From Strongylocentrotus droebachiensis (taxonomy: Eukaryota; Echinodermata; Echinoidea; Camarodonta; Strongylocentrotidae), in assembly GCA_035222895.1 (NCBI GenBank), contig JAVYIG010002721.1:124001-188000 (forward strand): a stretch of 64,000 nt of DNA, given 5' to 3'. Numbering within the stretch: the stretch's first letter is position 1; the number at the start of each line of letters is the position of its first letter. The position numbers and the translations under genes are program-made. The notes beneath the pieces are model-generated. The model saw nothing but the letters and a program-made list of their open reading frames with translations. It made no database searches and was not told the DNA's origin. This document shows, one piece after another, positions 25,901 through 34,659 of this stretch.

Positions 25901-28278
25901 AAAGAAGGTTTCCAAAGTATACAAATATGTTCATCAAATTTCCGTTGAAATAGGAACTCTTTGCAGCAGGCTTCTTGGGCTTGGCAGCCTTGGGTTTCTT
26001 TGCGGCTGCCTTCTTGGGCATCTTCTTCGGTGTTCCGATTTCAAACATGAAGTGGGCTACAATAGACCAGTTCACGGTTAGCACATGTCCCAAAATCCAA
26101 ATGACCCCGCATATCCAGATATCTTCAAAACATGAATAGGTCCCACTTTGAACATTCTGAAATAATCACTTCTACAGCTATGGAGGTGGTACATAAATAT
26201 CATTTGTTTACCCTTTTCAAAGCATACTTGCACATGTGTATCATGAAGTGCACAAATGAATAATGATAACATAACTTTCATGAGCCCGTATCCAATATTT
26301 TGTCTCTGTGTATTTCATAATTTGTTCTGAAATGACCTTCTTCTGCTCATGCTCAGACTGCAACCGTGAACTGGCTTATTTAACCTGAACCTATTCGAGA
26401 CTCGAAGAAACTTTACATTATTCCTTTAAAATGTTGCCTTTCTACGAAACTACTTTATTTTCAGTTCAGAATTTTACATCGAATACTAAGTGTCAACAAA
26501 TATCTTCATATTATGGGCATAGCTGATTCTAATTTATGTACATTTTGCTTATCCTCTGTTGAAAGCAGGGGCGGCAATTTCTCGTCATGACCGGGGGGGA
26601 CGAAATGCAAGGGACGAGGGAGCAGTGGCGTAATGTAATGAGCAAAAGGTTTTTTTGTTTTTTTGTTGGGGGGGGGGGGGCAGAACAAAATCCGCATCAC
26701 CACCACTCTTACATTTTACGCAGGCCCTGGGAACGTTTTTCAAAGTGAGGGGGGGCTGAAGTATTTACGATCAGGTAGAGCAAAGCAAAGTGGAGCGTAA
26801 ATTGGCGTGGGGTCCAGGGGCACAACCCCGGCGGGTGTCAAAGGGCGGAGCCTCATGAAGCTCAGGGGTTTTCGCCATTTAATTACGATCAGATGAGCAT
26901 ATTTTCATACCTTATTTGTGACACTGGCATGTAGGTCAATTATTGGAGTGGGGTCCAGGGAGTGGAGCCCCCTGAAGCTCAGGGATTTTAGGCATTAAAT
27001 TAAGATCAGATGAGCATCCAGGGGCCGCCTTGTGGCCCTTGGTGGGGGTCCAGGGGCATAGCCCTGAAGCTCAGGCGTTTTAGGCATTTAATAAAGGTCA
27101 GATGAGCAACCAGGGGCCCGTCTCAGGGCCCTTGGTGGGGTCCAGAGCCCCCGGAAGCTCAGGGAAAAATCATGCCATTTAAACAAAATTTGTAAATCAC
27201 TGGTATCGAAATAGAAATGAACCACGTTTGAATTTCTTTTGGATTGAACTGCCCCCAAAGCGCCCCCCCCCCCCCCCCCCCCATCAGTACGCAAGTGCGA
27301 GGGAGCATAGTGAATGAGAGGGTCGAAGGTAACGGAAGTGATTACAGGTCTTTGAAGTTTTGTTGTCTTAAAAACATTTTGAAGGATATTATGCGAGTGA
27401 GCGTAGCTACCGAGTGAGAAGATTTGAGCATTTTTATTTGTCTAAACGCTCCACTCTTGGGCCCTCCAGAGCCTAAAAGTGTGTTGCAGTCTTTAGTCAG
27501 TATTTGCTATACATTTTGTTGGCACTTTTTCAAATGTTTAGGGGGGACGATCCCCCCTAAACTTATTGAGGGGGACGTGTCCCCCCCCCCCCCCCCCCCG
27601 TCCCCCCGGGTTCGCTGCCCCTGGCTGAAAGTAATTCACACTTGTTCTGGGCATGCCCTGTTGCGCATCAATTCATTCAAGACTTCCAAAGCTCTATTCT
27701 ACAATGAAGTGTTTTTAATTTCAAAAATCCTTTATGTTTGGTTTTCCAGAGGGCATGCAATCTATCTTTAATTTTGTCATTATATATGGAAAACACGATA
27801 TATTCTGTGCGAAGTACAAAAGGGAACGGCTATCTTTGAATTCTTTCAAGAATATGCTAAAACGTTTTTAAGAAGTTGAGCAGGGGCTTTCTATCAAACG
27901 CAGTAAATTAGTTGTATTACTAGATAAATGGAAACACATGCAACTGATGTAACAATGTTTGTTTTACCGATTTGTCACAACATGTACTTTGTTCAAATCT
28001 AGTGTTTTGTTCTTGCTGACAAATTATTGAATACAAAACTTTCTTTGGAGAAAAAAAGTAAAGTTGGTGGGTACTTGATAGATATATAATTATAATAAAA
28101 TATCATTCGTCATGTTTTCCATTATACTTGTCATTACCATTTCAAGTCACTGTTATAGCCTACCTGGTAATGTAGGCCTACAGCAAGAGCATCAACAACA
28201 ACATCAACAACTAATACTTCTCCTACTTCTACCATGCAACAACAACATCTACTATGGGTTTGCTGTTAATGTTGCCCA

Positions 28279-28314
<36 letters not shown>

Positions 28315-28749
28315 CTATTGGTCTTCATATTATTAATATCATTGTCATTATTATTGTTATTATTAGCATTATTTTTTTAAATCATGATGATGTTCATGGG
28401 GATGATGATAATCATCACAATTGGTTGTTGCATAAATATCAGTATTATCATTACTATTACTAGTAGTAATACATACTACAACTACTCTCAAAAGTTTGTT
28501 TCTAAAACAAGTTTACTTACATAAGAGGTACATAAGCGTTGCAGGCAAGCTACATATCAATCCTACAGTAGCATAATCTGAATCCAGACGCTCGACCATT
28601 GTCGGAATAAAAACACCAAAAGATTTTGCGATGCCAGTATCAATAAAAGATACCACGAATTTGCTAACAGCAATAACATAGCCCCAAGACCACACACTAG
28701 ATCGTACTGTGGCCATTTTATCTTCAAAATAGAAATATGGTTCATCCAA
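16792..28749 (-). CDS. SLC16/monocarboxylate-transporter-like MFS gene, whole gene, four exons
   Basis: The gene joins exons 28749-28521, 24949-24809, 19752-18757 and 16931-16792. The phases agree at every junction (each splits a codon after its first base), giving 501 residues plus TGA, a usual size for the SLC16 family. Two six-helix bundles are separated by a long charged loop, the MFS layout. SLC16-like features are the SFGVF stretch after helix 1 and a GYLFDVT motif before the last helix. The family moves monocarboxylates, thyroid hormones or aromatic amino acids across the plasma membrane, but the substrate cannot be read from the sequence. Introns of 3.8, 5.1 and 1.8 kb are full of repeats. 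I chose ATG 28749; an in-frame ATG at 28716 is an alternative, and a possible 3' splice site near 28757 suggests an upstream non-coding exon. The family assignment is strong; orthology within it is open. Confidence 0.85.
17330..17840 (+). repeat. tRNA-derived SINE family B, full copy with head
   Basis: The head at 17333-17400 reads like a tRNA: box A tagctaagtcggtagagc, an anticodon-arm-like tggtctcgtaatccg, and box B gggttcgaaacc. A family-specific body follows (gttctgggaagaggtaaa, gtgagcgttatcattg, tcgtgtagtcccatatacat) ending near 17840. Copies lacking the head lie at 15645-16085 and 20712-20925. It is in intron 3 of the SLC16-like gene, opposite to the gene. Confidence 0.72.
18090..18665 (+). 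repeat. Degenerate aagtgcccctt array
   Basis: About 20 copies of a variable unit of 25-30 bases contain aagtgccccttt or ggtgcccctttt, alternating with a tctgataa-like or aaatttgaaag spacer. The copies are diverged. Frames across it are incidental. It lies immediately downstream of SLC16-like exon 3, in intron 3. Confidence 0.65.
18757..19752 (-). CDS. SLC16-like gene exon 3: helices 4-11 and acidic loop
   Basis: This is the main 996-base exon (residues 124-455), bounded by acceptor cccgcag and donor ACAG|gtgcgt. It contains helices 4-6 (through LPTVFALKDIF and AFIILGGIALNLVV), then a cytoplasmic loop of about 100 residues very rich in Glu, Lys and Asp (KEEVEEKGDEQEEED core), then helices 7-11 (ITFLEYYTIYAWMLFLV; STIGGIGGIIGRTMFII; IAIGVICTISFLLDF; AFIQGFSFFIED; INSFTGGLGTT). 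The RxxxxI stretch after GGIIG corresponds to the conserved helix 8 region of SLC16 proteins. The acidic tract is longer than in most vertebrate MCTs and is probably unstructured. Confidence 0.88.
19985..20163. mobile_element. Short foldback MITE made of GTCGAC palindromes
   Basis: The ends are ggcccgaattcacaaaggag and ctccttggtgaattcgggcc. Inside, the 18-base palindromic unit aggtttgtcgacaaacct recurs several times, so the whole element can fold repeatedly. It lies in intron 2 of the SLC16-like gene. Confidence 0.7.
20712..20925 (-). repeat. SINE family B, 3' fragment
   Basis: Plus-strand text from taaagataagggtgagttct to tgtatatgggactacac matches 15690-15900 closely and the complement of 17620-17825. 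Only the distal half of the family body is present. Confidence 0.7.
21319..21552. mobile_element. MITE with inverted ends
   Basis: It starts gaggctgttcacaccgcaat with gagatagcgcggtct and ends agcgcgcgctatctctgccg with gtgtgaacagcctc. The arms carry repeated gagatagcgcg/cgcgctatctc palindromes. GC content is above the surroundings. Confidence 0.7.
22010..23623 (+). repeat. Tandem duplication of about 793 bases
   Basis: Two units (about 22010-22802 and 22803-23623) share long near-identical text, for example catagtctcagctacaaaat, agacggtgacgtcatcccat and cacgcgcacgtgcgcgtcgt. Each unit has several gacgtcat sites and an acgcgcacgtgcgcgt palindrome. No coding frame is conserved between units. 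It ends where the 23624 MITE begins. Confidence 0.78.
23624..23837. mobile_element. 214-bp CACTA-like MITE, copy 1
   Basis: It begins CACTATGAACATGACTGACA and ends with the complement (TGTCAGTCATATTCATAGTG). The arms are inverted for about 95 bases (aaaggaacatcccttcactg and its complement) around a short centre. It is the same length as, and nearly identical to, 61734-61947. It sits precisely at the end of the second unit of a tandem duplication in intron 2 of the SLC16-like gene. Confidence 0.75.
24225..24490 (-). pseudogene. Decayed duplicate of SLC16-like exon 1 and its 5' flank
   Basis: The plus strand here (for example gatgccagtgtcaatcaaaag, then the stretch with ccacacactagagct) closely follows 28590-28860 (gatgccagtatcaataaaag, ccacacactagatcgt), including non-coding sequence upstream of exon 1. 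Read on the minus strand, the equivalent of the first helix is frameshifted and stops at the position of the conserved Asp, and the 3' part has diverged. It lies only about 320 bp upstream of exon 2. It looks like a local duplication of promoter plus exon 1 that has lost coding ability. It could still act as an alternative non-coding first exon. Confidence 0.65.
24809..24949 (-). CDS. SLC16-like gene exon 2: helices 2-4
   Basis: The exon is 141 bases (47 residues), flanked by the acceptor atatatcag and the donor TCAG|gtaatc. It encodes the loop after helix 2 and the hydrophobic run through RFVAMLGGVLCGSFIIASA, where an MCT has its Arg-Phe loop and helix 3, then a segment ending AISG. The split glycine codon joins it to AGLSMTY in exon 3, giving the GxGLGxxY-like turn common in SLC16 helix 4. 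Confidence 0.83.
25305..25545. repeat. Second ctattcataa minisatellite, in both orientations
   Basis: Units such as cgctattcataaggaccgct appear on the plus strand at 25305-25345 and 25405-25455, and in complement (agcggtccttatgaatagcg type) at 25365-25385 and 25475-25530, forming inverted clusters. It is clearly related to the 6715 array and lies in intron 1 of the SLC16-like gene. Confidence 0.68.
25956..26033 (-). pseudogene. Fragment resembling a histone H1 tail
   Basis: On the minus strand 26 codons read TPKKMPKKAAAKKPKAAKPK then KPAAKS, the Lys-Ala-Pro composition of a histone H1 C-terminal tail. The globular domain and start are absent and flanks are unrelated. GC content is much higher than the surroundings, as expected for a histone gene piece. 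It is best seen as a short fragment captured in intron 1 of the SLC16-like gene; a chance Lys/Ala/Pro run cannot be excluded. Confidence 0.5.
26420..27960 (+). pseudogene. Degraded non-LTR retrotransposon, C-terminal part of reverse transcriptase, interrupted
   Basis: Two plus-strand pieces read as the end of a LINE-type polyprotein. 26455-26565 gives QFRILHRILSVNKYLHIMGI, then a LCTFC segment. After the 1,058-bp hAT-like insertion, 27632-27960 continues with HLFW-like SHLFWACPVAHQF and decayed Phe-rich sequence. I-L-H-R-I-L-x-x-N and C-x-F-C followed by E-x-x-x-H-L-F-W-x-C is the conserved C-terminal motif of many such elements. Stops and frameshifts are present throughout. Confidence 0.6.
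26566..27623. mobile_element. hAT-like element inserted into a LINE fragment
   Basis: The element begins CAGGGGCGGCAATTTC and ends GTTCGCTGCCCCTG, imperfect inverted repeats. The flanks are GTTGAAAG (26558-26565) and GCTGAAAG (27624-27631), an 8-base duplication with one mismatch. The interior has degenerate tandem units of about 85 bases (taggcatttaa, then gatcagatgagcat, then a ggggtccagggg block, then gaagctcagg). No coding frame is convincing. The same reverse-transcriptase fragment reads on both sides, so it inserted after the LINE. Confidence 0.72.
28272..28312. repeat. GAT trinucleotide microsatellite
   Basis: Thirteen tandem gat units on the plus strand, in the region before SLC16-like exon 1's donor. 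The Asp run it encodes is not part of a gene. Confidence 0.92.
28521..28749 (-). CDS. SLC16-like gene exon 1: N-terminus and helices 1-2
   Basis: This exon encodes residues 1-76: a short N-terminal tail, helix 1 (around residues 20-42, running through the motif DTGIAKSFGVF) and the start of helix 2 (ICSLPATLMYLL). It ends TTA T|gtaagt, a strong donor, leaving one base that forms TGT with the first two bases of exon 2. A decayed copy of this exon and its upstream flank sits at about 24225-24490. This copy is the functional one because it has an open frame and an intact donor. Confidence 0.82.
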
Positions 28750-29754
28750 TCCGATCCTGAAAAAGTATTTGATTTAAGCCGCCTAGCGTCCGAAATAGAC
28801 AGTACGTGCAACAGGTGACAAGGTCCCTTTACGCAATGAACGCCTTATCACATCATCTTCGCACCCAATGTTACGTTCAACCAGAGAGGTGAAAGAAAGG
28901 AGTTGAATCAAGCCGCTTTCCCTTGATCACATGCTCCAAGCCGCCGGAAAAACAATGTTTATCACTCGATAAACATAGTTTCTCTCGATAAACACTATGT
29001 TTATCTCGATAAACATTGTTTATCGACCGATAAACACTGTTTATCGAAAAGCAGAGTTATTTATATTTCGCCGGGAGTTGGCGCTTTTCCAAGTTGCACT
29101 CAAAGAGATTCGATGATACATAGTATGTATGTTAAACACGACCCATAGGCCTATGAATAATAACCCTTTTCTCAAATTCTGAATAGCGATGTTACCTTGT
29201 TATTTTGGCACCAACTTATTTTTTATTTAACTTTGTTCCCCCCCCCCCCTTCCTCTCTATTTTAGAACATTTTTGCATAAACTTTTGCCCTGCTTAATCT
29301 CTTAATATATTTCCTCCCTTTCCCTCATTAGGAAAGATGATCAAATCTATTTCGCTGCTGCCAGATCTAAACAAATTACAAGGTCGGACACCAATTACTC
29401 AATCATACATTAAGACTACGCCAGCACCATCACATCTCCATAGGTGCCGGAATTGGGGTGGCAGGGGGGTTCTTATTCGATTCCAGTGATTTACAAATGT
29501 TGCTGAAATGACATGATTTTCCTGAATGTTTTCTCTTTTTTTTTTGTAAGTCATACCTTTTTATGCATTTGTTGGAAAATTAGAAATTTCCAAATTTACA
29601 GTCGAGCGAAAAATATGGTTATTTAGAAGCTTTCATGTCAGGGCCTGCAGAACGGCTGGGCTCAGGAGTTCGAGTCCCCTCACTTTTTGAAAACGTATGA
29701 TAAAGAGAAAAAGAAAGAAAGAGAGAGAGAACAAATAAGTGACCTGCCAATGTC

Positions 29755-30105
29755 ACAAATAAGGTATCAAAATATGCTCATCTGACCGTAAATAAACGCC
29801 TAAAGCCCTAGAGCTTACAGGGGCTCCGCCCCCGGACCCCACCAAAGATCCTAGGGTGGTTCCCTGGATGCTCATCTGACCGTAATTAAATACCTAAAAT
29901 CTCCGAGCTTCCGGGGGCTCAGCCCCTTGACCCCCTGCTGGGGCCCTGGACCCCACGCCAATTTACGCTCTACCTGATCGTTAATACTCGACTTTGAAAA
30001 CGTTCCGCAGAGCCTGCATGTAACGTGTAAGAGTGGTGGTGATGCAAATTTTTCTTCTCCCCCCCCCCCCCCAATCCCAAATTGCTTCCGGTGCGCCTGC
30101 ACACC
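29755..30105 (-). mobile_element. Partial inverted copy of the 26566 hAT-like element interior
   Basis: Read on the minus strand, this stretch repeats the interior of the element at 26566-27623, including tgcatcaccaccactcttac, a gatcaggtagag segment, a tggggtccagg block and gatgagcat. It ends near gcgcctgc at 30103 with a C run just inside. I could not find a matching far terminus or target duplication, so it is a truncated or rearranged copy. Confidence 0.6.
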
Positions 30106-30525
30106 TCAGACAGTCATAAAGCATTATGATTACAGAGTGCCATCATAATCACCACCATCCGATCACATATCTTTCACAAAATAAGAAAATGAAAAGAAAT
30201 GAATTAAGCAGCAGTACTAAGGCTTTTTATCCACATATATAAACTCATTTATCAACATCTTTTTTTCTATAATGATCTTTTTAAATGCAACATAACATTA
30301 TATTACATCGAGGCAAGAAAAATAACACATTTAAGGAGGGGGGGGGGTGGCTGCTTATCTTTAATAAAAGGATTTAGAAATGTGAATATTTTAAAATGAA
30401 ATCCATATGATTAATTCAATTATCAACATCCTATGGAAAGCACAGGTATCTACTAATGTTTACGAGTACATTTTAACATGATATTATTGTTTTTATAAAT
30501 GTAATGCTTCCTGGGAGAAATTGTA

Positions 30526-30805
30526 ATAGTTTAAACAAATTTGTGGCTTACACCCAGTAAATAAGATCGATTGATCGATCTGTAATTGAAAAACAAGTCA
30601 GCAAAAAATCTTGGAAGAAGCGGGATTTGAACCTGCCATCTACTGCTTGCCGGGCAGCGACTCTACCACCAGGCTATCACTGGTCCATGGCATAGTCACG
30701 ATGAACTAGAAACAAATACCCAAGCTCTCCTGACTTGTTTTGCAATTACAGATCGATCAATCGATCTTATTTACTGGGTGTAAGCCACAAATATGTTTAA
30801 ACTAT
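30526..30805. mobile_element. Foldback element with a tRNA-like core
   Basis: About 75-base arms (aatagtttaaac, then gtggcttacacccagtaaat, then aagatcgattgatcgatctg) are repeated inverted at the right with one or two changes. Between them the minus strand at 30693-30618 reads as a tRNA-like unit: box A-like tagcctggtggtagagtc, a plausible anticodon arm ctgcccggcaagcag, and box B ggttcaaatccc. Foldback arms around a tRNA-like module are unusual. A real tRNA is unlikely because the acceptor stem does not pair well. Confidence 0.65.
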
Positions 30806-31275
30806 TGATATTATTGTTGTTATTACTACTATTATTTTGTACCATTATTATTGTTGTTCATCAGATATTATCATTATAATTATCGTTATTAGTACTGTAA
30901 AACAAAATTTTGTTGATGGCGAATCAACAAACAGTAAATGGCGTCTTTTGTAAGGCATTGCTCATAGACATTGGCCCTCTAAAATCGTTCAAATAATAAT
31001 GCATCCCATGCAAACCTATAGAATGTCAAAGGTAACAATTAAGCTGCCCCTCTAGTCCTCCTCCGGAGGACATATGATCGAATCTCTTCGAGTGCAACTT
31101 GAAAAAGCGCCTACTACCGACGAAATACAAAAAAACTCTGCTTTTCGATAAACAGTGTTTATCGATAAACAGAGTTATCGCCGCGCCGTTTGACCAATAA
31201 TTCAAATAAACACAAAGATTATTTGATAAACACAGATTTTTTCGATTAACAGTGTTTATCTGAGTTATTGGTCAA

Positions 31276-31659
31276 ATGGCGCGCCATAATGAGGGTACTA
31301 CTCCTAAACGTGTATACGAGGTGTCAGTTGAAGATTGTCGTGATGGGGCAGACAGTACTCCCATGCACACTAATAGAAATGTAATCGATTATTTGGTACA
31401 ACAACAAGCTGCATTAGAACAATGTGTGCGGCAGCAGCAGACTCTTTTGGAACGCCAGCAAGAGCAATTGTCAGAATTATTGGCAAGACAGCCCCAGGCA
31501 TCGCCAAAATATTCAAGGCAGAAACGTATTCCTAATTGTTTTTATTGTGGTAAGCCTGGTCACATTCGAGCACGGTGTTGGGAGTTACAAAAGGAATTAC
31601 CGAAAAGGAATTATGAATATCAGAATTCAGGCGATTTAAACGCCAATCCCCTTCTCTAG
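31276..31659 (+). pseudogene. Gypsy-type gag C-terminal fragment with CCHC zinc knuckle
   Basis: The reading has a Gln-rich coiled segment (LLERQQEQLSELLARQ) and a single zinc knuckle CFYCGKPGHIRARC, the nucleic-acid-binding end of a retroelement nucleocapsid. Matrix and capsid regions are missing. The apparent start codon lies in sequence belonging to the adjoining inverted repeat (ggtcaaatggcgcgcc), so it is probably not the original start. Confidence 0.7.
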
Positions 31660-31799
31660 TGTTGGACCAGAGTGAAGAGGGGGAAACTCAGTCGGTCCAT
31701 GTTGGTAATGTTCATGACGATACACAACTGACACCTGATGACATTTTAACTAAGTTGGTTAGAGAAAGCCCCAAAGCAGTGGTTTAGTTAGCTGGTGTT

Positions 31800-32183
31800 T
31801 CCGTAGAGTGTACGCTAGATACTGGGGCAGAAACCTCTTTGATTAGCTCATCATTTTATTATGAGCATTTGGCTGACAAGTTAAGTAATATAAAGCCAGC
31901 AAAGGTATGTGTAAAAGTTGTGGGTGAAAATAGGTTACAAATTCCTATTGAAGGATATGTGGAAATTCCTCTTTCTGTACATAATCACCTTTTTGATGCT
32001 CATTTCTTAATTGTTGATGACTCTGCCCAAGGCAAAGCCCTTATTAACAGTAAGCAAAGTCATGTATTGTTGGGTTGTAATGTGTTATATGATGTAAAAG
32101 AGCATGTAAAGGATTTCAATGGGCCAGATGCTGAAGCTTGGAATATTGTGATGAAATGTTTAGATCTTACAAAGCCTGTGTAG
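31800..32183 (+). pseudogene. Gypsy-type aspartic protease region
   Basis: The retropepsin active-site motif LDTGAETSLIS starts at about 31815, upstream of the first Met of the frame, and LLGCNVLYD near 32070 corresponds to the conserved ILG-x-x-x-L flap-end motif. The protease would process the polyprotein. A stop at about 31785 separates it from the upstream frame. The reverse-transcriptase frame overlaps its last 46 bases in another phase. Confidence 0.68.
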
Positions 32184-33898
32184 ACCCAAGCCTCAAGCTT
32201 CAAAGAGGTGTTAAACCAAATAAGAGTGTAAATGGTAGAACTGGTAGAAGGCCTTTAGTCATTCATTCTAGACAAGTGCAGACTGTTGTGTGTCAATTGA
32301 GAACCCCACCGAATGCTTTGAAGGTGAAGTTGGTTATAGTGGAAGGAAACCATGATGTTGGGGAGACTTGTGTAATTTATGATTCTTGTGAGACTAGTAA
32401 TGGAAAGTCAGTCACAGTTCTTGTCACAAATTTTGGGTCTCAACCTTTAGTAATACCCCCATATACTAAATTGTTATGTGTAACTGAAGTGTCAAGTTCA
32501 AATGAAATAGTTGTTGAACCTCAAGATCATCACATCAGTGTTTCCATCTTAAACATACTGGTAGAGTCCCCTTGTGGTGCTCCTGAACGAGAGCAGAATG
32601 TGCTTGACAGTCAAAATCAAGGTAATCCTTCAAAGGAAGTGTTTACATTCAGTGATGGAAGTCAGTACTCTTTACCACCCGGTTTGGATTTGGAATCTTG
32701 TAGGTTATCTGAACATGAAAAAGAAAGAGTGGTACGCTTGATTCAAAAACATGATGCTGTTTTGTATAAAGGTGACTTTGATGTTGGTTTGTGTACTAAG
32801 GTGCCTCATGAGAAAAAGACAACTAATGATCAACCGGTTAATCAGCCTTATCGTAGAATTCCTCCCCATTATGTGAAAGAAGTGAAGGACACTCTTAAGC
32901 AATTGTTAGATCAAGGAATCATAGAACCTAGTAGTAGTCCTTATGCAAGCCCAGTGGTGCTTGTCAAGAAAAAAGATGGCAGTTTGCGCATATGTGTAGA
33001 TTATCGTCAGTTAAATAAGAAGACAGTAAAAGATGCTTTTCCATTGCCACGAATTGATGAGTCACTTGAGGCACTCAATGGTGCAGTTTATTTTTCATCT
33101 CTTGATTTAGTCCATGGATATCATCAGGTCGTTATGGATGTTGATTTTAGAAAGAAGTCTGCTTTTCAAGTTCCGTTTGGTTTATTTCAATATAATCGTA
33201 TGCCTTTTGGTTTGGTTAATGCTCCCACTACTTTTCAGAGAGTCATTGAATGTTGCTTGGGAGATATGAACCTGACAGAGTTGTTGATTTATTTAGATGA
33301 CATTCTTTTGTTTTCTCCTTCATTTGATGTCCATTTAGAAACCCTAGATAAAGTTCTTACAAGGCTAGGAAAGTTTGGTTTGAAGGTCAAAGGAACGAAA
33401 TGTAGTTTGCTTCAAACAGAAGTTACATATTTAGGTCATGTAGTGAATGCTGAAGGAATTTCTGTAGACGAAGGCAAAGTCCAAAAGGTGTTAGATTGGC
33501 CAGTTCCTAAAAATTTAGATGAGTTGAGATCGTGTTTAGGCCTAGCTAGTTATTATAGGCGTTTCGTGAAGAATTGTTCATCTTTGGCAGCACCACTTCA
33601 TGCTATCTTACCACCAACTGCGAAAGGAAAATGTAAGAAACCAATGCAGCCTTTCGTCTGGTCCGAAGAGGCCCAAATAGCATTTGATGATTTGAAAGTA
33701 GTACTGACAAGTGTTCCAGTGTTGAAATATCCTGATTTTTCGAGACCGTTTATTTTGGAGACTGATGCTTCTTTGAAGGGCCTAGGTGCATGTTTGATGC
33801 AAGAGGATAGTGATGGTGTCCCACATCCCATAGCATATGCTAGACGAGGATTAAGAGGTGCAGAGAAGAATTATCCTGATTATAGTCTTTTAAACTAG
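32138..33898 (+). pseudogene. Gypsy-type reverse transcriptase and start of RNase H
   Basis: This 586-codon open frame holds the RT fingers (GIIEPSSSPYASPVVLVKKK), LDLVHGYHQV, PFGLVNAPTTFQRV and the catalytic YLDD, then the connection (YLGHVVNAEGI; GLASYYRRFVKN) and the start of RNase H with LETDASLKGLGACLMQ. All RT catalytic aspartates are present. A frameshift at the end (33890-33900) interrupts RNase H, and its remainder continues in another frame to about 34180. Confidence 0.85.
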
Positions 33899-34650
33899 AA
33901 CTCCTTGCATTGAAGTGGGCGGTTGTGGATAAGTTTCGAGATTATTTGATAGGGAGTTTTTTACTGTTCTGACAGACAATAATCCTCTTGCCCACATTCA
34001 CAAAGCTAAGTTAGAAGCTTGTGCAATGAGATGGGTTGCTCAGTTAGCTGCTTTTAATTTTGACATTAAATTTCGTTCTGGTAAGAGCAACAAATGTGCA
34101 GATGCCTTAAGAAGATATCTTGAAGATTTCCCTGCAGCAGAAGTGGAACATGTAATGTGTGCAACACTTCATACTACAAGTATCAACAAAGCTATTCCTC
34201 ACCAGGCAGAGGTGAATCAATGAACTTGTAACATTCCTTCAGATGAGGCTCATCCTGGTATTTTCCCGTCTTTGTCTCCAAGTCAAATGACAGCTTTGCA
34301 GAGGTCAGACCCTGTCCTTAAATATGTGTGGAAACGTTGGGATCAAGGTTTGAACCCACAAGATGTAATGGAGGTTCCAATGAGCCACCAGAAGTTAGAC
34401 GTTGGTTGTGGCAGTGGTCTAGAATTGTTGAGAAGGATGGTGCACTCTGTAGGCATGTATATGACCCTATACATGGTGAAATCTTTTAGTATTTGTTACC
34501 AGAATGTCTCTGCTTACAGGTTTTAGAAGGAGCTCATGGCGGGTAGGGCCATCAAGGGGTCACTAGGACTTTTTCCATTCTTAGAAGGCGTGTTTATTGG
34601 CCAAGAATGGCAACGTCGCACAGTGGGCCAGGGAGGAACCAAAGTGCGCC
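33899..34650 (+). pseudogene. Gypsy-type RNase H remainder and truncated integrase zinc domain
   Basis: After the frameshift, an ELLALKW segment and TDNNPLAH (about 33970) give the RNase H continuation, followed by KFRSGKSNKCADAL, the usual RSG-x-x-N-x-x-ADALSR end. A further stop at 34221 and frameshifts follow. Near 34530-34610 a GH-x-G-V-T-R-T-F and RVYWPRM read as the HHCC zinc-binding start of integrase. Homology stops at about 34650, so the catalytic core is missing. Confidence 0.65.
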
Positions 34651-34659
34651 AAAACTCAT

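Larger units (their letters stand above)
29010..31175. repeat. Long inverted repeat carrying gtttatcgataaac arrays
   Basis: The segment 29028-29118 (cactgtttatcgaaaagcag, then ggcgcttttccaagttgcac, then tcaaagagattcgatgat) is repeated inverted at 31075-31168. Outward of both arms lie arrays of gataaaca/tgtttatc palindromes (28945-29045 and 31150-31260). About 1.9 kb between the arms holds a partial hAT-like copy and the tRNA-core foldback. It could be one large inverted-repeat element or two solo ends; no target duplication was identified. Confidence 0.55.
31276..34650 (+). mobile_element. Truncated Ty3/Gypsy-type LTR retrotransposon
   Basis: In order on the plus strand lie the C-terminal gag region with a CCHC zinc knuckle (31276-31659), an aspartic protease with DTGAET at 31818, reverse transcriptase with YLDD at 33290-33301, RNase H, and only the zinc-binding start of integrase (about 34540-34640). 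No LTRs, primer-binding site or integrase core are seen. Stops separate gag from protease, and frameshifts lie in RNase H, so this is a dead, truncated copy. Its 5' end abuts inverted-repeat sequence at 31130-31280. The protease-RT-RNaseH-integrase order is that of Ty3/Gypsy elements. Confidence 0.85.
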
